DNA from: Flavobacterium cupriresistens
GTDB lineage: Bacteria; Bacteroidota; Bacteroidia; Flavobacteriales; Flavobacteriaceae
Direction of reading: 5' to 3'
Length of the DNA: 64,000 nucleotides
Assembly (NCBI RefSeq): GCF_020911925.1
Contig: NZ_CP087134.1
Coordinates: forward strand, 2,108,001 to 2,172,000
Of the stretch, positions 15,958 through 25,044 are shown piece by piece (position 1 is the first letter of the stretch; the number at the start of each line of letters is the position of its first letter). The notes beneath the pieces are model-generated. The model did not search any database. It was given only the letters and a program-made list of their open reading frames with translations, and was not told the origin of the DNA. Position numbers and translations under genes: made by a program.

Positions 15958-17484
15958 TTACTTACTATAATCTTTCTCTTCTTTGATTTCCTGTTCAATT
16001 CTTTTGTTAATGTTGACTTTAGCGCCAGTAAATACAAAGATAGTTGTCCCATATTCACGAGCATATAGATTGTTGATTTCGCCCGCAATCTGAGAAGTTT
16101 CAAAATACGGACTGGTTTCTTTAAACTCGTTGTTCTCTTCTTCGTATTCTTTCACTCTGATGAGGTTTTTATACCGGATGTCAAGATTAAACCAATTGAC
16201 ATAATCGGCACTAAACGAAACCGCTTTGATTCCTTTTTTGGAGTAGTAATTAATAGCTCCGGCCTGTCCATAATTATCACAAAGGACCAGCGTTTCTTTC
16301 TGGTTTGGTAAAGTAGCATACACAGAATCAATTTTATGGGCAAGTTCTTTCCAGCCTAACATATCGGCAAAATCTTGTGGTAGTGCATGATCTTTTCCAT
16401 CTTCCCAACGCAGCATCCCCATTTTTTTGCGTTTTTCTGAATGTTTTACGATGTATTCCGGACTCTTATTTGGAAAAGCTAAATTGTACATCGGTATAAA
16501 AAACAATATTGGAATCAGAATAAATACAGGTTGCAAGTAACGTTTCCAACCTGATTTCAGAATATCAGAAAGGAAAACAGCGCCAAAAGCAATGTAAATG
16601 GGATAGAGGCCAATGGCATAATAGGCTTTGGCTTTGAAATATAAAAAGACGAGTAATGTGAAGAGTATTGTAGTAAAAAAGAATTGGTATTTCGAGAAAG
16701 GTTTATGGAATAGCAGGGCATATAAAGCGAAAAGAATAACTGGAAAAGCTCCGATAAAAAACAATAATTGTTCTTTCAAAAAACCAATGCGATCTACATT
16801 AACCAATTGTGTTTCGGCTAATTCTTTCATATGGTGGATAATAGGAAACTGATTGTTGTATTGCCATAAAAGATTGGGCAGAATCAATAACAAGCCAAGA
16901 ACTAGGGCAAAATAAAGTTTTTTCTTTGTCAGAATCCGTCTTTGACCGGAAAGCAAAAGAGCAGGCAAGAAGCCGATAAGCAGGAAGAGAATGTTGTACT
17001 TGTTTAAAAAACCAAAAGCAAATACAACAGCGCCAATATAAAACCATTTTGTGTTTTCGGTGGTGATGTATTGAATTATGACATAATAAAAAGCGGTCCA
17101 ACACAATACATCTAAAGAATTAGGTTGGTACAACATATTGATTCGCAGCAAGGAGGAAAATACGATACAGGTTGCTCCTAGAACCAAAGCATAAAGGTTG
17201 CCTTTTAGAGCTTCTATAGTTTTCCAGACTACGATTAGCGTTAAAACACCAAAGAGAGCAGGAAAAAACTTAATCCAGAAAACGCCATTTCCGAGTGAAA
17301 ATATAATATAAGAAATCCACGAAGTGACAGGCGGAACCGATAAATAGCCCCAAGCCAAATGATGTGCCTGATCGAGATGGAGATATTCGTCACGCTGTAA
17401 ATCATACTCGGGACTCAGTAAAACGAACTGTAAAGCAAATTTTAGAATGATAAACCCAATTAAAATGATTGTTTTTTTAGTCAT
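15958..17484 (-). CDS. Membrane glycosyltransferase of the GT39/ArnT-like family
   Basis: This 508-residue polytopic inner-membrane protein has roughly ten or more hydrophobic helices and an acidic-aromatic first loop 'YDLQRDEYLHLDQAHHLAWGY' (residues ~25-50). That loop is typical of dolichyl-/undecaprenyl-phosphate-sugar dependent transferases of the PMT/ArnT class. The C-terminal ~150 residues are soluble and probably periplasmic. It should transfer a sugar from a polyprenyl-phosphate donor to a lipid, glycan or protein at the periplasmic face; donor and acceptor are unknown. It is a single gene, with its stop about 140 bp from the initiator tRNA and no linked polysaccharide genes. Confidence 0.85.
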   Translation of the reverse strand: MTKKTIILIGFIILKFALQFVLLSPEYDLQRDEYLHLDQAHHLAWGYLSVPPVTSWISYIIFSLGNGVFWIKFFPALFGVLTLIVVWKTIEALKGNLYALVLGATCIVFSSLLRINMLYQPNSLDVLCWTAFYYVIIQYITTENTKWFYIGAVVFAFGFLNKYNILFLLIGFLPALLLSGQRRILTKKKLYFALVLGLLLILPNLLWQYNNQFPIIHHMKELAETQLVNVDRIGFLKEQLLFFIGAFPVILFALYALLFHKPFSKYQFFFTTILFTLLVFLYFKAKAYYAIGLYPIYIAFGAVFLSDILKSGWKRYLQPVFILIPILFFIPMYNLAFPNKSPEYIVKHSEKRKKMGMLRWEDGKDHALPQDFADMLGWKELAHKIDSVYATLPNQKETLVLCDNYGQAGAINYYSKKGIKAVSFSADYVNWFNLDIRYKNLIRVKEYEEENNEFKETSPYFETSQIAGEINNLYAREYGTTIFVFTGAKVNINKRIEQEIKEEKDYSK

Positions 17485-18008
17485 AGGAAATTTGGTTTGT
17501 TGGGTAAGAGGTTTTAAATCAGTGTTTAAAACGCTTAGCTAAGATATTAAGTTTAATTTGAAATTGAAATTTTTATTAATGAATAAAAAAATGAAAACTA
17601 ACTTTCCTATAGTGTGTTTATGGATAGCTAAAAAATAAGGAAAGAAAAACCATTTTCTATTTGAATGTTTGAAACCAATTTAGGTATTTTGCCAACTCAA
17701 GCGAATGCATTGTTAGGTTTAACTCATTAAAATAAAATGGAGAAAAAGAAAAATTGGCTTAAAAGAATCGTTCTAAATCTGTTTGATTTTATTTTTGCGT
17801 TGATAGATAAATAAGGAGTTTTCTCAAACGGATTGCTGTGAAATATTGGTGTCATCAAACACGAAAGAAGAAAAAGGGACGAGTAAATTTATTTGCAATA
17901 GACTATTTTCCTATCTTTTTTTAGTAAAGTTATAGTAGTAAGCGCTATTACTTGTTCGATAAAATATTACAGTACTATTTTAAACATCAAAAGGATTGAA
18001 TAAAACTA
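17485..18008. other. Intergenic region between GT39 gene and FAH terminator
   Basis: The region is about 520 bp and AT-rich. The only coding candidate is the 25-codon ORF at 17737. No repeat family copy, tRNA or clear terminator was seen apart from the hairpin at 18009. Confidence 0.5.
17737..17814 (+). CDS. Possible 25-residue basic/hydrophobic peptide
   Basis: The ORF starts with ATG after an AT-rich leader and encodes MEKKKNWLKRIVLNLFDFIF followed by ALIDK. The N-terminus is strongly basic (KKK, KR) and is followed by a hydrophobic stretch from LKRIVLNLF to FALI, giving an amphipathic or membrane-seeking peptide. It lies alone in a 590 bp gap. It could be a small membrane peptide or a type I toxin-like peptide, but no antisense RNA or conservation is visible from this window. 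Low confidence. Confidence 0.3.
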   Translation: MEKKKNWLKRIVLNLFDFIFALIDK

Positions 18009-18049
18009 AAATTTAATGAGCCCGATACAATATCGAGCTCATTAAATTT
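18009..18049 (-). terminator. Terminator hairpin of the FAH-family gene
   Basis: AAATTTAATGAGC (18009-18021) pairs with GCTCATTAAATTT (18037-18049). An inner CGAT/ATCG helix sits over the loop ACAAT. It lies 22 bp after the stop of the minus-strand gene. Confidence 0.75.
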
Positions 18050-18070
18050 AATAGTATGATCTTGTACAAA

Positions 18071-19063
18071 TTATTTCTTTTCGTACTTTTTTACCTTTTG
18101 ATTGATTTTACCAAATATAGAAGCACCGACTGCGTTTTTCATTTCGATTTCAATCTGGTCTCCAAATTTCATAAAAGGAGTAGAAGGTTTTCCGTCTTTT
18201 ATGGTTTCCAAACATCTGATTTCGGCAATACAGCTGGAACCTGTTGGGCTTCCCTGGTTGGCTACTGTACCGGAACCAATAACAGTACCAGCCATTAAGG
18301 AACGGGTTTTTGCAGCGTGAGCGATTAATTCACCAAAATTAAAGGTCATATCAATACCCGCATTTGGAGTTCCAAGAACTTCTCCGTTTAATGCAGATAT
18401 CAAGGGTAAATGTAATTTTCCATCGACAAATTCATTTTTCAATTCATCAACCGAAACGATCACCGGAGCAAAAGAAGTCCAAGGTTTAGATTGATAGAAT
18501 CCAAATTGTTTCGAAAGTTCGTTTGGAATTAGATTTCTCAGTGAAACATCGTTTATAATAGTGACGAATTTAATGTGATTTAGTGCTTCTTCAGCACTTA
18601 CTCCAGCCGGAACGTCATCTGTGATTACCGCTACTTCTGATTCAAAATCGATTCCCCATTCTTCGTTTTCAATTTCTATATCATCATGGGCGCCAATAAA
18701 AGCATCAGAAGCACCCATATACATTAGAGGATCTGTCCAAAAAGACTCAGGAAGTTCTGCGTTTCTTGCTTTTCTAACAAGTTCAACGTGGGTAACATAA
18801 GCACTTCCGTCTGCCCAATGGTAAGCTCTTGGAATTGGCGCTAAAACACGTACAGTTGCAAAATCAAAAGTTCCCGTTGTAAGTGTACCTGAGTTTAACT
18901 GCTCGTAAATATTTTGAAGTTTAGTTTCGTTGTCTGCCCAATTATCGATTGCAAGTTGCATGGTTGAGGCAATTTCAGGAACGCGGATGGCTTTTGTTAA
19001 TTCTTTATTTACAACAACTAATTCTCCGTCTCTTGTATTATTATCTATTGATGCTAGTTTCAT
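18071..19063 (-). CDS. Fumarylacetoacetate hydrolase (FAH) family protein
   Basis: This 330-residue cytoplasmic enzyme is of the FAH C-terminal-domain family. Visible signature parts are 'WADGSAYVTHVELVRKAR', 'PLMYMGASDAFIGAHDDIEI', 'WGIDFESEVAVITDDVP' (metal-binding acidic residues), 'SLRNLIPNEL.KQFGFYQSKPWTSFAPVIV' and 'LMAGTVIGSGTVANQGSP'. The family hydrolyses C-C bonds of acylpyruvates and related diketo acids, as in the last step of homogentisate (tyrosine/phenylalanine) degradation. Other homogentisate genes are not adjacent, so the exact substrate is an inference. It is monocistronic, with its own terminator. Confidence 0.88.
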   Translation of the reverse strand: MKLASIDNNTRDGELVVVNKELTKAIRVPEIASTMQLAIDNWADNETKLQNIYEQLNSGTLTTGTFDFATVRVLAPIPRAYHWADGSAYVTHVELVRKARNAELPESFWTDPLMYMGASDAFIGAHDDIEIENEEWGIDFESEVAVITDDVPAGVSAEEALNHIKFVTIINDVSLRNLIPNELSKQFGFYQSKPWTSFAPVIVSVDELKNEFVDGKLHLPLISALNGEVLGTPNAGIDMTFNFGELIAHAAKTRSLMAGTVIGSGTVANQGSPTGSSCIAEIRCLETIKDGKPSTPFMKFGDQIEIEMKNAVGASIFGKINQKVKKYEKK

Positions 19064-19469
19064 TATATTGTTTATTTAATTTTTATGTTAACTTTAAAAA
19101 TTAACTAGTTGATTATTAGTGGTTTTTAGTTTTCGAAATCGTTTTCTTTATGTTGAACGAATATATAAAATAATAACGGTACAAAAAACTACTCTTTGTA
19201 GGGGTTCTGGTGGTTATTTGTAAAGCGTTTCATAGCTATTGTCTTGCACTGTTTGAGTAACCGGTTGCAAATTAGATGGTATTTTGTCTAAAATTTACTA
19301 ATTTACAGGTTCTGTTATTTTATCAATAATAATGTATATTTCTTTGAAGTTTTTTTGGTTTTTACTTTATTTTTGTTTTCTGTTAGATTGTTTTTTAATG
19401 GATTATAACCTTAAAAAAAATAGTTGTACCCGAAGTAATAGCAGTAATTTTTTTCCGTTTAATACCACA
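19064..19469. other. Intergenic region between divergent FAH and DUF4421 genes
   Basis: About 400 bp, AT-rich, serving as the promoter region for two divergent genes. The plus-strand frame is open from 19332 but lacks a credible start before 19470. No recognisable repeats, RNA genes or hairpins were found. Confidence 0.5.
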
Positions 19470-20399
19470 ATGAAATTATATCTTTCACTTTTACTTATTT
19501 TTGTGTCTCCCTTTTTTTGTGCAGCACAAATTGACACGACGTATATAAAACCCTTCGAGAATAAATTTTCTGTGTCGTCTTATTTAGCTCTGAAATTCCT
19601 TTCACTGGAACAGGAGACAAACGGGGAAACTAAAAAATTCATGCCGAACACTCCTATGAGTTTAGGTCTGGGAGTTACGGTAAACAATACTATAATCAAT
19701 TTCAGTTATGGCTATGGTTTGGGTTTTATGAGAGATGACAAAAAAGGAAGAACAAAAGCCTTTGATTTTCAGCTTCACAACTACGGGCGTAAGTTCACAG
19801 TTGATCTTTTCATTCAAAAATACCGCGGATTTTATACGGCAGACAACTCCAATAAAAACATACAATTGTATCCCGATTTAAAGATTCAGCAGTATGGTGC
19901 TTTTGGACAGTATATTTTTAACAATAAAAAATTCTCTTATAAAGCGGCCTTTAATCAAAATGAAAGACAGTTAAAATCTGCCGGGAGTTGGTTATTGGGC
20001 GGAGGGGTGTATTTTACAAAAATAGACTCGGATAGTTCTTTTGTACATAAATCTAAAAATTCATTGCGAAACTTTCAATTTGGGGTAAGCGGAGGATATG
20101 CTTATACCTGGGCAATTAGTAAAAGATGGTTTACCAGTGGATCGATAACAGCGGGTGTTAACTTTGGCACCGAAAGAATAAATGATTTTGGCAAAAAAAA
20201 GATAGAGATTTATCCAACCTTTTTTCCCAGAATTTCTGCCGGATACAATAAAGAAAAATGGTCACTCGGACTGTCCTATATCAATAATCTTATATTTTCT
20301 TCTTTCTCACAGGACAGTGATGGTACTAATAATGGTAATAGTACAGGTTTGGCTTCAGGGAACTTTCAAATTGCTTATATATGGAGATTGGGGATTTAG
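19470..20399 (+). CDS. DUF4421-like outer-membrane beta-barrel protein
   Basis: The start chosen gives a 309-residue protein with a clean signal peptide, 'MKLYLSLLLIFVSPFFCAAQ'. The frame is open for 46 more codons upstream (from 19332), but that extension is Cys/Phe-rich and would bury the signal peptide. The mature protein shows alternating aromatic/polar strands ('NFSYGYGLGFMRDDKKGRTKAFDFQLHNYGRKFTVDLFIQKYRGFY') and ends in an aromatic-rich strand 'GNFQIAYIWRLGI', typical of barrels of the DUF4421 group. Function unknown. Confidence 0.75.
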   Translation: MKLYLSLLLIFVSPFFCAAQIDTTYIKPFENKFSVSSYLALKFLSLEQETNGETKKFMPNTPMSLGLGVTVNNTIINFSYGYGLGFMRDDKKGRTKAFDFQLHNYGRKFTVDLFIQKYRGFYTADNSNKNIQLYPDLKIQQYGAFGQYIFNNKKFSYKAAFNQNERQLKSAGSWLLGGGVYFTKIDSDSSFVHKSKNSLRNFQFGVSGGYAYTWAISKRWFTSGSITAGVNFGTERINDFGKKKIEIYPTFFPRISAGYNKEKWSLGLSYINNLIFSSFSQDSDGTNNGNSTGLASGNFQIAYIWRLGI

Positions 20400-20562
20400 G
20401 AGAGGAATTATAGAGCAAAGAATATAGAGCAAAGAATAAAGAATCAAATCAGTTTAATCCATTAATCTGTGGCAAAATATAAAACAGCCATTGATTTTGT
20501 TTCTGATACCTTAAAATTTGAATTAGTAACGTGAGGCAAAAAAGAATTCTGATTTTCTGTTT

Positions 20563-21108
20563 TTAGTGAGTCTGGGGTCTCAATGTGTAAGTCGTTAGGT
20601 TTTTTATATTTTGATGTTTGTTGTTGTACGATTCATTTTCAAAAACAAAGTCTAGCTTTTTTAATATCGCAACAGAATTGTTATTATCAGATGATGGGAA
20701 AGCGGTTATAAGGTTGGCTTTAATGGTACCAAAAGTATATTCGATTACTGCTTTTAAGGCTTCCGTCATAAAACCTTTGCCTTGAAATTCAGGTAACATT
20801 TCGTAGCCAATCTCTACAATCTCATTTTCGAGATCAAAATTCCAGCAACAAACACTGCCGATAAATGTATTGTTGTCTTTTGAAGCAATTACCCAATATA
20901 TACATTCATTTTTCTGAACTAAAGTACGCATTCGTAACACATAGGCTTTTGCACTTTCAAGAGTAGAAGTAATGTTTCTGCCTACAAATGCATTGACAAC
21001 AGAATCTGATTGCAGTTTATGAATTGCCTCGGCATCTTGTTCAGATATCGCCCTTAAGTGTAATCTTTCGGTTGGCAGATCAGGGAAATTTGTAAAATAT
21101 ATATTCAT
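20563..21108 (-). CDS. GNAT-family N-acetyltransferase (RimJ/RimL-type)
   Basis: The 181-residue start at MNIYFTNFPDLPTERLHLRAI is preferred. A longer frame begins with TTG at 21135, but that codon lies inside a TATTTTTG -7 box, so it would be upstream of the transcription start. GNAT motifs are visible: 'WVIASKDNNTFIGSVCCWN', 'EIGYEMLPEFQGKGFMTEALKAVIEYTF' (acetyl-CoA binding, Q/RxxGxG/A) and 'NNSVAILKKLDFVFENESYN'. It probably acetylates a protein N-terminus or a small amine; the substrate is unknown. Confidence 0.88.
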   Translation of the reverse strand: MNIYFTNFPDLPTERLHLRAISEQDAEAIHKLQSDSVVNAFVGRNITSTLESAKAYVLRMRTLVQKNECIYWVIASKDNNTFIGSVCCWNFDLENEIVEIGYEMLPEFQGKGFMTEALKAVIEYTFGTIKANLITAFPSSDNNNSVAILKKLDFVFENESYNNKHQNIKNLTTYTLRPQTH

Positions 21109-21132
21109 ATTTTGGTTGCTTAAATAGTTTAT

Positions 21133-21140
21133 CAAAAATA
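21133..21140 (-). promoter_or_regulatory. -7 box of the GNAT gene
   Basis: The minus strand reads TATTTTTG (TAnnTTTG), 24 bp before the ATG at 21108. It overlaps an alternative TTG codon and so decides the start choice. Confidence 0.5.
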
Positions 21141-21556
21141 GTTGTAATTTGAAAGAAATGTATCACACTTTAGGATTTTTTCTTAAACAGTTTCTGTTAT
21201 GTTATTTTCAACAATTTTCACAGTTTCAGAAATAGAAAAGCAGACTTATCTGACTGGATTTATACGTTCCCGTTTCTTCAGTTATTTATGTCTAATTTTC
21301 AACTCGCAGTAATTAATTCAAGTTACTAGTTCTGTTATCCCTAAAATGAAACAAAATATACTGCGCTTCTTTCGGCTAAAGCCAATTAGACACTTCTCAA
21401 TAATTCACCTCCAGCTAAAGCAGGAGGCTATTCAAATAGTAACAGATTCAAAAAAAAATAACTAGCAACTTGAATTAATTAGGTGATAAGTTAAACATCG
21501 AAACTGTTGTGTACTTTTTCTTCACTTCCGTAATAAACACTGAATTAAATTTGTAT
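21141..21556. other. Intergenic region upstream of the Fic gene
   Basis: About 415 bp. It holds an imperfect inverted pair, 'AGTAATTAATTCAAGTTACTAG' being cut short here to its AATTAATTCAAGTT half near 21310 and its complement AACTTGAATTAATT near 21469. These bracket a GC-richer stretch (21365-21430, 'CTTTCGGCTAAAGCC') that looks like an unrelated small repeat. No gene was found. Confidence 0.4.
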
Positions 21557-21586
21557 TTTTGATAGTATCATTTGATACTATCAAAA
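21557..21586 (+). promoter_or_regulatory. Perfect 14-bp palindrome (operator candidate) abutting the Fic start codon
   Basis: TTTTGATAGTATCA (21557-21570), a 2-bp gap, then TGATACTATCAAAA (21573-21586). The palindrome ends one base before the ATG at 21588 and overlaps a TATTTTTG -7 box (21554-21561). A protein bound here would block both promoter and start. As RNA it would be a hairpin directly on the initiation site. Confidence 0.65.
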
Positions 21587-21587
21587 T

Positions 21588-22541
21588 ATGAAACCTCCCT
21601 ACGAAATAACGTCATTAATGTTAAAATATGTTTCTTCAATTTCTGAAAAAATTGGAGAAGCAAATGTCCGATATTTAATCAAAACCAATCCAAGCTTACG
21701 AAAGCAAAATCAAATAAAAACGATATATTCTTCTTTAAGTATTGAAGGGAATACGCTATCTGAAGAGCAAATCACAGCAATAGTTGAAAACAAAAGGGTT
21801 GTTGGACCACAGAAAGATATAATAGAAGTTTTGAATGCTTTAGAAGTTTATAAAAATTTGAATCTTCTTAAACATTATTCTGAGAAAGATTTTCTAAAAG
21901 CGCATAAAATGCTAATGAAAGATCTTATTGAAAATTCCGGAAAATATAGAACAAAAAGCGTTGGAATTGTAAAAGGATCAAAAGTGGAACATATTGCACC
22001 ACCGTATGAAAATGTTCCGTTTTTAATGAAAGATTTGTTTCAATATTTAAAAGATAAATCTGAAATAGCACTAATTAAAAGTTGTGTTTTTCATTATGAG
22101 ATGGAATTTATCCACCCATTTATGGACGGAAATGGGAGAATGGGGAGATTGTGGCAGACTTTAATTTTAAAAGAAGAATATCCTGTTTTTGAATTCTTGC
22201 CTTTTGAAACATTAATTTCGAAAAACCAAATTGCCTATTATGATTCATTGTCAGCTTCAGACAAGGAAGGGAAATCGACAAAATTCGTCGAGTACATGCT
22301 GCATATTATAGATCAATCTTTGAGTGAACTTCTGGAAAATTCGACAAAAAGACTTTCTGATGAAAATAGAATTCAAGTTTTTCTTGAAAATTTCACAGGA
22401 GAGTTTACAAGAAAAGAGTATTTGAACTATTTTAAGGATTTATCGTCTGCAACAGCCAGCAGAGATTTGAAAAAAGCAGTTGAACAGGGAATCATCATTA
22501 AACAGGGTGATAAAAAAACAACCGTATACAGTAGAGATTAA
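21588..22541 (+). CDS. Fic/DOC family protein with C-terminal winged helix
   Basis: This 317-residue Fic protein has the catalytic motif 'HPFMDGNGRMGR' at residues 176-187 (His176, then the phosphate-binding GNGR). An N-terminal inhibitory-helix motif 'SLSIEGN' (S-x-x-x-E-G) near residue 47 marks it as a self-inhibited class II Fic enzyme. It should transfer AMP, or another nucleotide monophosphate, to a protein hydroxyl. The C-terminal ~70 residues ('RKEYLNYFKDLSSATASRDLKKAVEQGIIIKQGDKKTTVYSR') form a winged helix-turn-helix. With the palindrome at its start codon, this suggests autoregulation. No separate antitoxin gene is adjacent. Confidence 0.92.
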   Translation: MKPPYEITSLMLKYVSSISEKIGEANVRYLIKTNPSLRKQNQIKTIYSSLSIEGNTLSEEQITAIVENKRVVGPQKDIIEVLNALEVYKNLNLLKHYSEKDFLKAHKMLMKDLIENSGKYRTKSVGIVKGSKVEHIAPPYENVPFLMKDLFQYLKDKSEIALIKSCVFHYEMEFIHPFMDGNGRMGRLWQTLILKEEYPVFEFLPFETLISKNQIAYYDSLSASDKEGKSTKFVEYMLHIIDQSLSELLENSTKRLSDENRIQVFLENFTGEFTRKEYLNYFKDLSSATASRDLKKAVEQGIIIKQGDKKTTVYSRD

Positions 22542-22673
22542 CGCGATACTTATAGGATTGGGAAGATTAGAAGCAAAGTATTTTCTGTTGTTTATAAAGG
22601 GATAATTGTATTCTGTTTCCTGTTTTGTTAAAGCCTTCTTGTGTATTGTCTAACTAATTCAGGAATAAAATTT

Positions 22674-23957
22674 TTAATAAATCCATTGTAGTCGGAATTG
22701 AAAATTATTGGTTATGCCGGTGATTCCGCCTTTATCTAAATTACCTATGCCATATACCATTCCGGCTTTCCAGTATTGCGTTGCCCACCAATTTAATCCT
22801 AAATCATAGCGATTGTTTGTTCCGCCATGGACTTCTTTTGTTTCTAAGTCATTTTGCCCAACCCTTGTGAAAATTTCCCATGCACCATATTTCCCTGTTG
22901 GTTTGATTCTTCGGGCATAAGTTGCCTTTTGGTCGTAGGGTCTTTGTTCTCCGCTTACAACATAACTGGCAGTTACATAATAACCACTAAATTGTTCCGT
23001 GCCAAAGTCTTTTGTTGCCGTCCAGTTATGTGCGTATTCCATTAGTACCGAAAAATTGTCTAAGCTCCAAAGTTGTTCTAAGCTCATGTTCCATTGGTGA
23101 GAAGCATTTAGATTTCCGGTGTCAACATAATTGGATGATATATTGGACTCATTTTTTCCTTTCAAACGAATAACATCATTTTTAGCATCAACGTAACGCA
23201 CACCGACTCCAATGTGTATGAACTCTTTTCCATTGTTATTCCATATTGGGAGTCCGGTGATTCTGGTGGTAAAAGTGTTGTTTGAATTTGAAAAACTTTT
23301 ATCATTGCCTATAAAGTCTTTAAAAACTCCACCAGCAACAGCTAATCTATTGTTCATAAAAAAATGATGATAAATGGCTCCGATATTCCGACTGTTAAAA
23401 AACGGATTAAGCAATCGTTCAAAATGAGGGAGATTAGCAGCATCTCCGACCATTTCGTACACAAAGGTTTCTTTTATTTTTCCGACGGTTATGTCACTGT
23501 TTTCAGATAACGGGATTACAAATTTCAAATCTGTAATTCCAAAATTCGGATCGTCTTCAGCTCTGTCAAATCCTTTGTATTCGACACTTATTAAGTATTT
23601 CCAGGGGTTTTTGAAATTGATTTTCCCGCTGAGCATTACTCTTGCACTTCTAATATCAAATCTCTTTTCCTGAGTACCTACCTGATTTTTACTGTCCTGA
23701 TCTTGAAAACTGGTATTGTAATCCAAAATAGGAGCAAATCCCAGTTTGGTAGAAAACCATTTGTTATGCGATCTGGACCACCTCATTCCTTTATGAGTGG
23801 CATCAGGAATAAAGTAAGTTCGGGTAGTGTCGGCTAAAATCTGAGTCTGCGAATCATCAACTAAATCAGTATGCTGAGCAAAAATTTTAGGACTTAGAAA
23901 AAAGAAAAATAAGAAAATTGAGATTTTTAAAATGCAGTTTTTCACCATTGTTTTCAA
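22674..23957 (-). CDS. Outer-membrane porin, OprO/OprP (phosphate-selective) family
   Basis: This 427-residue protein has a signal peptide ending near 'SPKIFAQ' (residue ~27) and a 16-strand-type barrel. Family stretches include 'KWFSTKLGFAPILDYNTSFQD', 'FDIRSARVMLSGKINFKNPWKYLISVEYKGFD', 'KIKETFVYEMVGD' and a terminal aromatic strand 'NNFQFRLQWIY' needed for outer-membrane insertion. Bacteroidetes members pass anions such as phosphate, possibly sulfate or sulfated compounds. It is transcribed away from a small outer-membrane gene and near an arylsulfatase, so a link to sulfate-ester use is possible but unproven. Confidence 0.88.
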   Translation of the reverse strand: MKTMVKNCILKISIFLFFFFLSPKIFAQHTDLVDDSQTQILADTTRTYFIPDATHKGMRWSRSHNKWFSTKLGFAPILDYNTSFQDQDSKNQVGTQEKRFDIRSARVMLSGKINFKNPWKYLISVEYKGFDRAEDDPNFGITDLKFVIPLSENSDITVGKIKETFVYEMVGDAANLPHFERLLNPFFNSRNIGAIYHHFFMNNRLAVAGGVFKDFIGNDKSFSNSNNTFTTRITGLPIWNNNGKEFIHIGVGVRYVDAKNDVIRLKGKNESNISSNYVDTGNLNASHQWNMSLEQLWSLDNFSVLMEYAHNWTATKDFGTEQFSGYYVTASYVVSGEQRPYDQKATYARRIKPTGKYGAWEIFTRVGQNDLETKEVHGGTNNRYDLGLNWWATQYWKAGMVYGIGNLDKGGITGITNNFQFRLQWIY

Positions 23958-24019
23958 ATTTTAAATTGCCGGTTTGTTACTGGTTTGTTTTTATTTCAGG
24001 AAAAAGAACTTTAAGTTTT

Positions 24020-24568
24020 TTACTTTTTAGTTTTGAATTTTCGACAAACACTAATGCCAATTAAAAAACTATCATAAGCATTCCACCTGAAGTCGTAACA
24101 GGCAGAGAGTCCAAGTTCCCATTTAGGACTTATTTCTGTGCCCCATTCATACCCAATGCGGTTTAAGAATAGATTTTCTTCTTTGGCAAATTCAGCCCCT
24201 ACGCCAAAAAGAAAGCTACTGTGTTTCGTGGCCTTATAAATGCCGACCGCTGCAGGTGCTATTGGAGAGCTTCGTTCCAAGGTTTCTTCTTCGCTTGATA
24301 AGTTTGCTTTTACCTCAAAACTTTCTACAATTATATCGGTATGTAGACCAATTGCCCATTGGTCAGAAAGCCAGTAGTCATAATCTACAGACCATGCAGG
24401 TACCGAAAGCCATTTTGATCCGGAATCTTTTACGCCTTGTGCTATATTTACATGGCTAAGGCCTAACGAAACGCGATGGCTTCCTTTCTCACTTTGTTCG
24501 CTATTTTCTTCCTGTGCATGTACATATGAACTTAAGAGCAGGATGACAAGTAAAGCTGTTATTTTCAT
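24020..24568 (-). CDS. Small outer-membrane beta-barrel-like protein of unknown function
   Basis: This 182-residue protein has a signal peptide 'MKITALLVILLLSSYVHAQ'. It contains alternating strands and Trp/Tyr-rich turns ('HRVSLGLSHVNIAQG', 'PAWSVDYDYWLSDQWAIGLHTDI', 'SFLFGVGAEFAKEE', 'WELGLSACYDFRWNAYDSFLIGISVCRKF'), consistent with an 8-strand barrel. It lies 62 bp upstream of the porin gene on the same strand and is probably co-transcribed. No specific family is recognised. Confidence 0.75.
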   Translation of the reverse strand: MKITALLVILLLSSYVHAQEENSEQSEKGSHRVSLGLSHVNIAQGVKDSGSKWLSVPAWSVDYDYWLSDQWAIGLHTDIIVESFEVKANLSSEEETLERSSPIAPAAVGIYKATKHSSFLFGVGAEFAKEENLFLNRIGYEWGTEISPKWELGLSACYDFRWNAYDSFLIGISVCRKFKTKK

Positions 24569-25044
24569 TTGCAGTTCTTTTTAGTTTTAAAAAATCGTTT
24601 TTTGTTTATTGTGTTTTCCATAAACAGGAGCTTCATTAATGGAATAATTTACGTCGTTTTTTTAGTAAAAAGGAGTGTTGTATTTATGATCTTCTTCTTG
24701 TGGCAAGAAATTTAAAAAATATAATAAAAGTAGTTGACCACTAGTGTTGTTTGGTTTTTTTTGCTGAAAAACATGTTTCATCTTATAACTTGCAACCAAA
24801 TCGGAGTTAATTGAAGAGGTAGACTTAAATGAAATCAGGAAATTTGAAAGGATACCATATTTTAGGATGTTTGGTCTTTTCTTTATGAAGATTTTTTAGT
24901 TTTTATCAATTGAAAGAATTGTTATAGATTCATTTTTTTTCGAAAAATTCAATGATAGAAAGTAACTAATTTTTTACTCATAAATGCATAAGATAACAGC
25001 ATCTCTAAATTCAGAAACATATAATAATTTAATCCTTATTAACT
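24569..25044. other. Divergent promoter region between outer-membrane genes and arylsulfatase
   Basis: About 475 bp, very AT-rich, with no ORF of note, no repeat copy and no strong hairpin. It must hold the promoters for both directions, but no TAnnTTTG box stands out. Confidence 0.5.
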
